60,146 nt of DNA from Halovenus rubra (lineage in GTDB: Archaea > Halobacteriota > Halobacteria > Halobacteriales > Haloarculaceae): the NCBI RefSeq assembly GCF_026586665.1, contig NZ_JAODIY010000006.1, positions 1 through 60,146 of the forward strand, written 5' to 3'. The notes below the pieces were generated by a model. That model worked only from the letters and a program-made list of their open reading frames with translations, did no database searches and was not told where the DNA came from. Below, piece by piece: positions 52,485-60,146 of this stretch; the stretch's first letter is position 1, and each line of letters begins with the position of its first letter. The position numbers and the translations under genes are program-made.

Positions 52485-53984
52485 CTACGCGCTCCCAACC
52501 TCGTCGAGGGCGTACAGAGTGGTAGTCTCGTCGTTGTTTCTCCCGACGGCATAAATACCGTCCTCGGTGGCGGTGAGGTGGCCGACACCAGTGGGGTAGC
52601 GCCACAGCACCTCGCCGGTCTCGACGTCGATCGCCGTCGCGGCGTCGCCAGCAGTCGTGTAGACGGTGTCGACGACGACGCTCAATTCGGAGGCGTAGCT
52701 CCCGGACTCCCAGCGAATTTCTCCGGTTTCGCGATCGAGCGCGTAGACGGGCGCACTCGGCCCACTGGCAAGGACGGTGTCGTCGGTGACGACCGGTGCG
52801 TACACGAGGTCGTGTCTGATCCGGGCACTATCGTCCCATTGTTGTTCGCCAGTTGCAGGATCGTAGGCGGTGGGTCCCATGCGAGTGTTGTAGTAGACGG
52901 TGCCGTCCGCAACGGTGGGAGTGGCGTGGTATCCCCAGTCGAACATCTCGGGGGTGTGGAGGCGGCGTCGGAGTTCTCCAGTCGTAGCGTCCAGCACAGT
53001 CAGACTACCATCGTTCGCGCTGACGTACACTCGCTCACCGTCGGTCGCCACGGGGAACAGAACGCTATTGCCGGTGGCCAGATCGTAAGAAGTGGGCTCG
53101 ATGGTCGTTTGCCACCGTGGCGTCCCGTCTTTGGCGGCAAGGGCATGGACGGTTCCGGCCTGGGTGCCGACGAACACTCGCAGTTCCCGACCGTCGTTGG
53201 TATCGACTGAGGAAACGGTGGGCTGACCGAAAGTTCTTGCTCGAACATCGCGTTGCCAGTCGATAGCGCCCGAAGTAGCCTCGAGACCGACGATAGTACC
53301 GGTTGCAGTCCCACTGACGATCGTCCCGGTTTCGGGAACCACTCGCGGCTGTAGCGGTTCTTTGTAGGTTGGATCGGTGACGAGAGAGGTACGCCAGTTA
53401 CGCTTCCCACTCTCGCTGTCGACCGCCTCTACTGCCGTCGTCGTTCCGAGGTAAACAGTATTTTCTTCAACGACTGGGCGGCCGATACTAGAATCTCTGC
53501 CGACCGTCCACGATCGACTGACGTCACCTACGTCGTTCCGGGAGGTCTGGCTGTCGGCCGAAATGTCGTGTGCCCGGTCGTACTCGACACTGACAGTTAC
53601 GTACGGCGCCTCGGCATCTCCTGAAAAAGTCTCCGCTGATCTATCGAACAACGTATGACCGAGTGGTATTCCATCGCGTTCCAGGTCACATTCGGGGAAC
53701 ACGAATTCCGAGGAGAACTGACCGAGAGTCGGCGAAACTGCTGGGGTAAGGTCCGGATCGGTGTCTGAAAACCTGAAACTAACGATCAGGGTACCGTACT
53801 TGTCACGTCCGAGTGACGGGAGGATCTCCTTTCGTACTGAGATTGTTCCGGGTGGATATTCCGGCGACGAATCTATCGCCTGTAGACGCAGTATCGCGTA
53901 AACACCGTCATTCCGAGGCGAGTACTCGTCGTGCGAGGCCAGATAGCTGACAGTTGATGAGTCGGTGCGTTCGCTCACAGTCAC
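52485..53984 (-). CDS. Single-propeller protein with an N-terminal beta domain
   Basis: The 499-residue protein starts MTVSERTDSSTVSYLASHDE and has an N-terminal domain of about 150 residues (FRFSDTDPDLTPAVSPTLGQ, beta-rich, unknown). The rest is a PQQ-type propeller of about seven to eight blades: VSRSWTVGRDSSIGRPVVEE, AVDSESGKRNWRTSL, then on to LWRYPTGVGHLTATEDGIYA. The C-terminal 85 residues are closely related to the remnant at 55389-55743. There is no signal peptide, so it is cytoplasmic. The 214-base spacer to the next gene downstream holds nothing recognisable. Confidence 0.75.
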   Translation of the reverse strand: MTVSERTDSSTVSYLASHDEYSPRNDGVYAILRLQAIDSSPEYPPGTISVRKEILPSLGRDKYGTLIVSFRFSDTDPDLTPAVSPTLGQFSSEFVFPECDLERDGIPLGHTLFDRSAETFSGDAEAPYVTVSVEYDRAHDISADSQTSRNDVGDVSRSWTVGRDSSIGRPVVEENTVYLGTTTAVEAVDSESGKRNWRTSLVTDPTYKEPLQPRVVPETGTIVSGTATGTIVGLEATSGAIDWQRDVRARTFGQPTVSSVDTNDGRELRVFVGTQAGTVHALAAKDGTPRWQTTIEPTSYDLATGNSVLFPVATDGERVYVSANDGSLTVLDATTGELRRRLHTPEMFDWGYHATPTVADGTVYYNTRMGPTAYDPATGEQQWDDSARIRHDLVYAPVVTDDTVLASGPSAPVYALDRETGEIRWESGSYASELSVVVDTVYTTAGDAATAIDVETGEVLWRYPTGVGHLTATEDGIYAVGRNNDETTTLYALDEVGSA

Positions 53985-54100
53985 TATCAGATTTGGTCTG
54001 ATACGTACTTCAATCCCGCGCAGCCCGGGTCGTTGTAGCTGAAACTGTCGCAGTCTATTGAAAATCCCCCGAGACGAAAAGCGGTGAGGTAACGTACGAC

Positions 54101-55329
54101 TCAGAGAGTTGCCGACACCCTGGGCGCTCCGGCGTTCGGTGGGAACGATGGCCCGAGACCTTCGCTGACAGTGACGAGAGAACTTGTAACCTCGTCACCT
54201 GTCGTTGGGTCGTCGGACTCATCGGTCTCGTCGTCTACGACGTAGCGAATGTAGCTATCTTCGGCCGTCCAGTAGTAGGGCACGTCGTGGTCGCCCCCAG
54301 TGAGGATATCCATCGCGTTTTCGCCGGGTGGATCGCTACTGTCCGGTCCTGCGTTTGAGATCACGACACTGTCGACCGTTCCATCGATATCGAGGTACCA
54401 GGGTCAACCTCGGTTTGACGATGACACACTTCGTCGCTCGTATCTCGCCCGACCAGTTTGCACAGTACCATCGTATTGACCGCACTGTCGACCCCGTGGT
54501 GGGGCAAGAGGTACACGTCGGCGTTCTGGTAGGGGCTGTTACTGCCAGAAGCGATGTCACCAACCAGACCATACCTGATGTCAGACGGGATGAGGAAGGT
54601 ATGGGTCTCTGACGAGCTGTCGGGTTGGTAGGAGATGGTCAAACCGATCGAATTGCAGTCTTTGTGTCTCCCACAAGTACGCTCATCGGATGGCGGATTG
54701 AATACGTCGACATCAACGTCACCTAGAGTCCCTTCTAGCGCGCCATTGTCGGCGGTAACCGCCTGCCACTCGTTCGCTACCAATCCGTCGTCTATGTACT
54801 CATCCTTTTCTTCGCGCGGATCTGTGCCGGCTTCTGATCCACCGTGTTCCGAGTAGTAGCCGTTCTTTACGTCGAAGTTGTTCACTATGTCTGGAATATA
54901 CTTCTCGTGGTCCCTGTCACCATGTGTGACGACGAGATGGTCGATCTCATTGATTCCTTGGTCATCAACCGCTTCGACCATCTCTGTCCTGTATGGGGTG
55001 TTTGTCCACTCTTCTGGTGAATCGTCCGTACCAGCATCGATCAACATGTTCTCGCCGTTCGGAGCCTCGACGAGGATCGAGGTCCCCTTCCCGACGTTGA
55101 GGAAGGTAACCTCCATCCCGTCGCTGTCACAGTCGCCGGATCCGTCCGTCTCGACGGTTTCGGTGAGTGACACCGAGCCCTGGCCGGCGTGGACGCGATC
55201 ACTGCTGCCGGCACCGACGCCGGGCACCATGATGGAGTCCGCTTCCTCGTCGTCTACGGTCGCCTCCGCGAGACAGTCGTAGTCCGCCCACGGGACGCCA
55301 CTGTCGCTCTCTGCCGCCTCGTCGGTCAT
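54101..55329 (-). pseudogene. ComEC-like metallo-beta-lactamase gene with a frameshift
   Basis: From the ATG at 55329 (MTDEAAESDSGVPWADYDCL) the protein reaches the MBL fold with EVTFLNVGKGTSILVEAPNG, MLIDAGTDDS, the metal site VVTHGDRDHEKYIPDIV, HTFLIPSDIRYGLVGD and VYLLPHHGVDSAVN, all as in the C-terminal domain of ComEC/Rec2. The expected next strand (VVISNAG) is in another frame: SVVISNAGPDSSDPPGENAM runs on from about 54370 to the stop at 54101. Between 54370 and 54490 the reading frame is lost, with about 20 codons more than relatives need. So the gene is probably inactive, or makes a protein without its last strand. No membrane segment is present. Confidence 0.65.
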
Positions 55330-55388
55330 CAACCCTTCGTCCGCCAGCGCGAACTCGCGAACTAATAAAAATCTACTGCGGCGTGGAT

Positions 55389-55743
55389 CTACGTCTTGCC
55401 ACCCTCGTCGAGAGCGTACAGCGTGCTGGTGCCGTCGTTGTTTCTCCCGACGGCGTAGATCCCGCCCTCGGTAGCGGTGAGGTGGCCGACACCGGTCGGG
55501 TAGCGCCACAGCACATCGCCCGTCTCGGGATCGAATGCGGTCGCAGCGTCGCCAGCGGTCGTGTAGACGGTCTCGTTGGCGACACTCAACTCTGAGGGAT
55601 AGGTCCGTCGCTCCCATTCGATCTCTCCGGTCTCAGCGCCGATCCCGTAGAGCCGTCGTCTGGTCCCTGCCAGTTCGGTTTGACAGTCAGCAGCGACGAC
55701 GGTCTCACCGACCCGGACTGGCGGACACAAAGTTGGCCTTCTG
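55389..55743 (-). pseudogene. C-terminal remnant of a propeller gene cut by the insertion element
   Basis: The frame reads RRPTLCPPVRVGETVVAADC from the element edge and continues AETGEIEWERRTYPSELSVA, VLWRYPTGVGHLTATEGGIY to LYALDEGGKT and a stop. The last 80 residues are nearly the same as the C-terminus of the 499-residue propeller protein (52485-53984). The N-terminal three quarters are missing: the frame is ended by the tnpB-type element at about 55743, and no matching piece is found beyond the element. So insertion was followed by deletion. Confidence 0.75.
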
Positions 55744-55750
55744 ACATCCT

Positions 55751-55770
55751 CCCACGGCTAAAGCCGTGGG
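55751..55770. repeat. Right-end hairpin of the IS1341/IS605-type element
   Basis: CCCACGGCTAAAGCCGTGGG folds into a stem of 8-9 pairs. It lies at the 3' end of tnpB and covers its stop codon (55758-55760). Hairpins of this kind mark the right end of haloarchaeal IS605-family elements and are part of the guide RNA scaffold in TnpB systems. Confidence 0.75.
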
Positions 55771-56324
55771 GTTGAACCCACGGAAACGGAGAGGTTCGCA
55801 GGTTCGTCGTCACGTTGGACGATGACCTGCGTTTCGGGCTGTGCCAGTCCAGCCCCCGCCTCGGACAGCGGTTTCGAGAACTTGCCCAAGGCTCGTTTGC
55901 CGATATTCAGCGCACCGTTCTTGTCGGCGTTGTCGTCAAGCCCACATTCGGGACACTCGAAACGTCCCTGCGTTGCTCGGACGCCTTCCCAGGCACAGCG
56001 GTTGCACGTCTGCGACGTGTCGTATTCCTCGACCAACTGCACCTCAATTCCCGCGTCGTGGGCCTTGTACTCGATGTAGTCCAGCAGGCGGGCGAACGGC
56101 ATCTTGTGGGTCTTGTCGTTGACGTATCGCCCCTTGTCGTTGTCTTTGCGAATCCTGCCGAGGTCGCCCACGACAATAACCGCGTTCCGCTCCTCGGCAT
56201 CCTCTACGATTTGCCGTGCAATCTTGTGGAGGCGGTCGTCTACCTTCCGGGCTTCCGCATCACCGATGCGTTCGACCACCTGCTGTCCCTGTCGAGGTTT
56301 CGCCTTCCCGATGGACTTCCGCAC
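55758..56324 (-). pseudogene. tnpB: Truncated TnpB (RNA-guided nuclease of IS1341/IS605 type), C-terminal half
   Basis: The 188-residue frame keeps the RuvC-II region (NAVIVVGDLGRIRKD), the zinc finger (CNRCAWEGVRATQGRFECPE and C in the next turn) and the RuvC-III Asp in DDNADKNGALNIGKRAL. Intact TnpB proteins are about 400 residues, so the N-terminal half with the RNA- and DNA-binding domains and RuvC-I is gone. In the RuvC-II site Gly stands before DL, where many TnpB have Glu. The apparent start at 56324 is probably just the first start codon after the deletion. The remnant cannot cut DNA on its own. Confidence 0.85.
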
Positions 56325-56327
56325 TAG

Positions 56328-57423
56328 ACACTGACCATCTTTTTGTCAGCGGGCAAGGCGAATGCCGTGCTCGAGGTCGCAGACGCTTTCGATTACACTT
56401 TGAGACAACGTATTATGAGTCGTGCCTGCACGTCTCTGGCGTGACTCGCTCGCTCAGTCAGGTGGCCGCCGAAACACTTCGATAGGACTGCGGTTGGGAG
56501 AAGCCAGCTTCTGTGAGTGCCTATTCCCATCCAACTTATTAGCTTAACAAACAGTTTGAAATCATAGTGGGCAACGAAAAGTGAAAAGGAGATTGCGAAA
56601 CAAACAATTTTTGACATTAACCACCATGACTACACTTCATACAGAAAAGACAATAATAAACTTATTTACTGTTTCTTTACTCCACCTATCTTAACGCCGC
56701 TTCCAAAACCCTTGTTTTTATCATCAGTTTAATTATGGTAGTGAAACTATCATAACTATCTGGATTCCTCACTGACATGTAGTCCAGCCCACTTTGGTCA
56801 ACCAGTGCTTCACAATCTCCTTGCCGAGAACATTAATTTCTTCCTCTCACACTCGAAAACAGAATTCATATAACATTCTTTATAAGCATTAATTCCAGAT
56901 CTAAATAATCGAAACATGGATTTAGAGACCGTATATACCAGCTCACTAGGGTGTGCGCGTGAAATGTGCTTGTATAGGCAAAATGACCCTGTTCTTTTGT
57001 AATTCCACACATCTAAACTAATGCCCGAATTCAGGCAGTACAGAGCCTCTATACAGATCGGGGTGCGATAATAACACTACACTGTTATTAAAACTAAATA
57101 TTTACGTGTGCAGTATGCAGAGCCTCTAAGAGTATCGAATCAGTGCTTTACACTATATATTACTCGTTTTACGTGTGCAGTATGTAGCGGGTTCAAAGGT
57201 GTAGTTTTATGATTATTAACTCACTTCGAGAAATTTGATTTTAATATCTTTTTCGTATATTTTTCTCCCAATATTGCGGATTTCAAGTCTCTCAGGCCTT
57301 CTATCGTGTATTCAATTTTCGAAATCCCGATGCATATATAAAAAGTTATGGGATTAGAGCTTATTAGCGTTGTTCTAACTCTCTCTAATCGAATACACAC
57401 CCAAAAAATTCGCAAAAACTTGC
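56328..57423. other. AT-rich region without a convincing gene
   Basis: From about 56530 to 57420 the DNA is strikingly AT-rich. Open frames (56810-57010 and 57221-57427, minus) are basic or hydrophobic and unlike haloarchaeal proteins. A 19-base repeat occurs twice: TTACGTGTGCAGTATGCAG at 57102-57120 and TTACGTGTGCAGTATGTAG at 57169-57187. CAGAGCCTCT occurs at 57041 and 57118. A strong TATA (CATATATAAAAAG, 57333-57345) and an inverted repeat (GATTAGAG/CTCTAATC, 57352-57390) stand at the right end. Confidence 0.55.
57102..57187 (+). repeat. Direct repeat, two 19-base copies
   Basis: TTACGTGTGCAGTATG(C/T)AG at 57102-57120 and 57169-57187, starting 67 bases apart and differing at one base. The repeats may be protein-binding sites or traces of insertion. 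Confidence 0.6.
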
Positions 57424-57915
57424 CCAAAGGGGAATGGCTAGGACAGTGGATTTGAGGGGTCTTAGGAGGTCAGTGAGCTTGGAGACTCAAGGCCGGGGGG
57501 CCAAGCGGAATCATATAAGCCTGTGGAGGTGAAGCAAGCCGGGTGGCTGGGACGGGAGAGATACGCTCCCGGGGGGGAGGGGTGAGTGAGAGTCGGAAGG
57601 GGCGGGAAGTAGACGGCTGATGCCGACGGGGGGAGACTGACGGGTATGTCAGATTGGGCATGCTACGCGATGGGAAGGGTGGGCTGGATTCGGTCTCTGG
57701 CTGAGGGAGTAGGTCAGAGTAGTCAACCCGCGAGGGTGGAGATGGCGTTGGCCAAGGCAGACGCTGGCCGGTGTTAGGGAGGTGATGTATTCTGGTGGGG
57801 TGAGAGTGGAGGGTGGAGAAGTGGGCGCAAGTCCGATGAGTCTGGATGGCGTCGAGGTAGCCGTGACAGTGGGAGACAATCAGAGAGTCGCATGTGACAG
57901 TTATTTCGTGCCAAG
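57424..57915 (+). ncRNA. Candidate large structured non-coding RNA
   Basis: About 490 bases of G-rich sequence (plus strand) begin and end sharply; the left side is very AT-rich. There is no acceptable protein: the only long frame (57470-57919, minus) would be Pro/Ser/His-rich. Many local hairpins can be read: CGGGAGAGATACGCTCCCG (near 57562), CTGACGGGTATGTCAG (near 57637), CGGCTGATGCCG (near 57615), GGCCAAGGCAGACGCTGGCC (near 57750), and GGGCGCAAGTCC with a GCAA tetraloop (near 57823). A TATA box at 57333-57345 is placed to start a transcript near 57370. It did not look like RNase P RNA, SRP RNA or rRNA. Confidence 0.45.
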
Positions 57916-58034
57916 TCATTAGATTTGGCTCTCAGACGGATCTGACGGCATCGCGCCGCTGTCGTTCGTAGCCAACTCTCTGGCTCATTCCTGATCCGGT
58001 AACCGTCCGTACGGACAGATGGGGCAAGTACCCA

Positions 58035-59081
58035 TCAGCTACTCTTCTCAGCGAATATTGGATGGAACGTATTTGTGAGTGTGAGTAACTCATCGACGAT
58101 TGAGTCAACATAGGTATCGTAAGAATCGTCTTCGATAGCAGCTTCGTGCCCTACCTGTTTGGAACCGATATTGACCTTTCGATAAAAACGCCACTTGTAA
58201 TCGGGGAGCGACTCAGTATGTCGTTGGGCCATCGATCTTAGTGATTCCCGTTTTTCCTCGGTGAGCTCGTCCGAGCTTTGGATCTGCAATCTAACATTCG
58301 TGTGGCCTGAATCACCGGTTTTGCCGACAAACACATCGTACCGAACCGCGTCGTGATGGTCCGGATGCGTTGATTTGAACGAGGTGCGCTTGTTGTACCC
58401 TGTATACTCTGGGTCTGATTCAAGATGCGGTATATCCGTCTCAGCCAAAAACTGATCTCGGACTGCATGGAGGGTATCGAAGGCATCGGCTGTAGTTGAT
58501 GTACGAGACCTCGTCAATGCCGTCTCAAACACATCTCGTATGAACTCCGCTCCATCGTGTGCGCTGTTCCCAAGCTGTTCGAGAACGTCCTCATAGTGGA
58601 TGATCGAGTCGAATCCACTCTCATCTTCCTCGGACAGGTACCTTTCAGGGGCTAACAAACAGACGGTGTACGAGTCCCAATCGTCACGTTCGACACGGAA
58701 CCGACCCCGGTTGTAGTATCGCTCAATCTGATCCGGTTGCTTGGTCGCATCTATTTTGTTTTCTACCAACACGATATGTCGGTCCCCACTTTCAGTGAGG
58801 AACCCGAACTCAATATCGGATTCCCCTTCTCCGGCGTAACTCGCGTGTATGGCACCCCCGATGTATCCATCCAGGCCAATAGTCGGATCAACTTGCGAAA
58901 CGAACCAGTTCCTGAATGATTCGGAGGTTTCTACCAACTGAGCCACGGAAAAGTCGATTTCGTGCTCTCCGATAGTCTCGAAGGCTGTACCTTGCTCAAT
59001 TTTCACCTCCGACGATTTGACCGGCCAAGGTATGAGGTTTTCTACGATTGCCGAAGTCCCCCACCGACCGACAGTTATCAA
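58035..59081 (-). CDS. PD-(D/E)XK nuclease superfamily protein
   Basis: The frame encodes 348 residues. The nuclease core is readable: a helix with IEQGTAFETIGEHEIDFSVA, then the metal-binding Asp in GESDIEFGFLTESGD and the E-x-K in IVLVENKIDATKQPDQIERY. This is the order of the PD-(D/E)XK fold (PDDEXK_4-like). The second half (DVFETALTRSRT..., KRTSFKSTHPDHHDAVRYDV) is an alpha/beta region of unknown role. The start is unsure: TTG at 59081, or a GTG at 59006 with AGG just before it. Such genes often belong to defence or mobile DNA. It lies alone, next to a decayed element and the candidate RNA. Confidence 0.7.
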   Translation of the reverse strand: MITVGRWGTSAIVENLIPWPVKSSEVKIEQGTAFETIGEHEIDFSVAQLVETSESFRNWFVSQVDPTIGLDGYIGGAIHASYAGEGESDIEFGFLTESGDRHIVLVENKIDATKQPDQIERYYNRGRFRVERDDWDSYTVCLLAPERYLSEEDESGFDSIIHYEDVLEQLGNSAHDGAEFIRDVFETALTRSRTSTTADAFDTLHAVRDQFLAETDIPHLESDPEYTGYNKRTSFKSTHPDHHDAVRYDVFVGKTGDSGHTNVRLQIQSSDELTEEKRESLRSMAQRHTESLPDYKWRFYRKVNIGSKQVGHEAAIEDDSYDTYVDSIVDELLTLTNTFHPIFAEKSS

Positions 59082-59502
59082 AGTTTACTTAATCTAACAA
59101 GTTAATATTCAATCACAATTTCAGGGTAAAGATAGCACCCCGACCAGTGGAAACGCTGTCAACCATTGGTCTTTAGCTAAGACTCACACCTCGGTTCCGT
59201 AGCGGTAGCGAGCGTCTCCCTGATCGACAGCCCCGCCGTGTGGAGACGCACCCCAAATCGCCGGATGAGTATCGGGGTGCGCTCGTTCTCCCAAACGTCT
59301 TGACTGTCCTCGTTGAACGTCTCGCTGAGCAGGTCTGCGAGTGACATGAACACCTCTCGCTATGGCCTGCTCACTTCTCAGACTCGCTCAACTAGACAGT
59401 GCCAGCCGAACCGTGATCTCAATTGACTAATGGAAGAGATAGACCATCTCTTCCTCCATTCCGAGCGCTCTGAGGGCTGTTTATGATGCAGAGCCGAGAT
59501 TG
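59082..59502. other. Intergenic region with a dispersed repeat copy
   Basis: No gene was found in these 421 bases. The motif at 59168-59213 is entered separately. The rest is ordinary, with AT-rich bases (59085-59115) that probably hold the promoter of the nuclease-like gene. Confidence 0.5.
59168..59213 (+). repeat. Dispersed motif, copy 3 (longest)
   Basis: GGTCTTTAGCTAAGACTCAC followed by ACCTCGGTTCCGTAGCGGTA and GCGAGC. The end of this sequence matches copy 1 (15848-15885, minus) with two differences, and its start matches copy 2 (20879-20910). Confidence 0.5.
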
Positions 59503-60146
59503 TTAGAACTCTCCGTTGATGATGTTCGCGACCCGCTCACGGTCGAACAGCCGTTCGTCGACCGGGATTTCCGGATAGGAATCTTCGCTTCCATCGGCGG
59601 GCCACTCTCCAAAGATGTCCGGATACAGCTGTTTCGCCGTCATCTCAAGTTGGAACAGATGCACTAGGGGTCCCTGGAACGGCGTCCCGGAACTGTACAC
59701 GCGGTCGTTCTGTACGGCTGTGAGTTCGCTTCCGACGGAGTGGTCTTCCAGCGTCTTGCGAATCGCAGCCACGTCGAAAAAGCCGCTGATACCCTGACTG
59801 TGGAGGATTACGTCCGGGTTGGCTGCCAGCATCGCTTCATAGTCGAGGCGTCCGTCTTCGTTCTCGTCGTATGTCTGGTCGCTGTCGGCGAATGCATCCT
59901 GAACACCGAACGGTCGGAGGTGGGCTTTGGCGAACCCAGGGTTATTCAATTTGTAGGGGCGGAACGTACCGTCACTAAACACGATGAGGCCGACCGTCGG
60001 TCGCTCGGACTCCGGCGGGAGGTTCGCCCGAATCCTGCCGTACAGTTCCTCATACTCAGACCGAAACGCCTCGAACCGTCGGCCCTCGCGGAAGACCCCA
60101 GCGACCCGTTCCGAGAGTTCCCACAGGGTGTAATATCGGTAGTCCT
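59503..60146 (-). CDS. Iron-type substrate-binding protein, C-terminal part (cut by window edge)
   Basis: Reading leftward from the window edge, 214 codons are open: DYRYYTLWELSERVAGVFRE, then NLPPESERPTVGLIVFSDGT and DYEAMLAANPDVILHSQGIS, ending DRERVANIINGEF. This is the second lobe of a class III binding protein. It is clearly related to the lipoprotein at 31182-32501: both have LPPESERP, an AANPDV or DINPDV strand, a QGPL/QGPI phrase and the same C-terminal motif. The start and signal lie outside the window. It is probably an iron or siderophore uptake protein. Confidence 0.85.
   Translation of the reverse strand, partial: DYRYYTLWELSERVAGVFREGRRFEAFRSEYEELYGRIRANLPPESERPTVGLIVFSDGTFRPYKLNNPGFAKAHLRPFGVQDAFADSDQTYDENEDGRLDYEAMLAANPDVILHSQGISGFFDVAAIRKTLEDHSVGSELTAVQNDRVYSSGTPFQGPLVHLFQLEMTAKQLYPDIFGEWPADGSEDSYPEIPVDERLFDRERVANIINGEF

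Larger units (their letters stand above)
55744..56327 (-). mobile_element. Remnant of an IS1341/IS605-type element
   Basis: The remnant comprises the truncated tnpB and the right-end hairpin. The outer edge toward the propeller remnant is near GGAGGATGTCA (minus strand, 55742-55752). No tnpA is present, and the left end cannot be placed. Confidence 0.7.

Noticed and set aside
52329-53210. 293-codon plus-strand frame opposite the single-propeller gene
   Set aside because: The minus strand carries the propeller blades; this frame has no family features.
57102-57187. Possible CRISPR-like repeat
   Set aside because: Only two copies of a 19-base repeat, with one mismatch and no further units or cas genes.
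56810-57427. Two minus-strand frames (66 and 68 codons) in the AT-rich gap
   Set aside because: They are basic or hydrophobic, without a promoter or family; probably chance frames in AT-rich DNA.
57424-57915. RNase P RNA or SRP RNA as identity of the G-rich block
   Set aside because: The universal RNase P core (GAGGAAAGTC) and the SRP helix 8 motif were not found.
57470-57919. 149-codon minus-strand frame in the G-rich block
   Set aside because: The product is Pro/Ser/His-rich and far from haloarchaeal composition; it follows from the G-rich opposite strand.

Overview
The window comes from a halophilic archaeon (class Halobacteria). The signs are strongly acidic predicted proteins, Tat-type lipoproteins with a C-terminal lipobox (VGLAGC, GIAGC, LLAGC), TATA boxes about 25-30 bases ahead of many start codons (leaderless transcripts), RHN-type histidine kinases, a methyl-accepting transducer, and haloarchaeal families such as TbsP, DUF5518, two-subunit thiolase and ISH8-like and IS1341-type insertion sequence remains. 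No rRNA, tRNA or CRISPR array was recognised.

Bases 1-25,300 are mostly ordinary chromosome. They hold a cut lipoprotein gene, rlmE with a TRAM domain, a HypE-like AIR synthase protein, a polyhydroxyalkanoate-type operon (reductase, thiolase, OB-fold partner), a two-gene methionine synthase operon, a TbsP-type regulator, menB, a glutathionyl-hydroquinone-reductase-like protein, a 7TM-PAS histidine kinase, an XRE regulator, an amidohydrolase, a PQQ sugar dehydrogenase lipoprotein, an HD hydrolase and an HPP-Usp fusion. Small proteins and decayed transposon pieces lie between them.

Bases 25,300-37,500 are rich in sensing and transport. A substrate-binding lipoprotein, a dCache-type histidine kinase and an acyl-CoA ligase form one operon. 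Next come a phosphodiesterase pseudogene, an iron-type binding lipoprotein behind a promoter with two DtxR-like boxes, a chemotaxis-type transducer with a small membrane partner, and a third 7TM histidine kinase with damaged ATP-binding motifs.

Bases 37,860-55,740 look different: by eye the DNA is richer in G+C, and the genes form a family of cytoplasmic PQQ-type beta-propeller proteins. These are a 1,714-residue protein of about 32 blades built by a 2.25-kb tandem duplication, two divergently transcribed pseudokinase-propeller proteins, a 499-residue single-propeller protein and a propeller remnant. The giant and pseudokinase 1 share a C-terminal winged-helix-like domain; pseudokinase 2 ends in three short related repeats. 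A broken ComEC-like metallo-beta-lactamase gene and two unknown genes lie among them. This cluster is the best candidate for an undescribed system, perhaps a regulatory or conflict-related one.

Bases 55,740-60,146 are a decayed mobile region: a truncated IS1341-type tnpB with its right-end hairpin, a 1-kb AT-rich stretch without convincing genes, a sharply bounded G-rich stretch of about 490 bases full of hairpins (candidate large structured RNA), a PD-(D/E)XK nuclease-like gene, and the C-terminal part of a second iron-type binding protein cut by the window edge.
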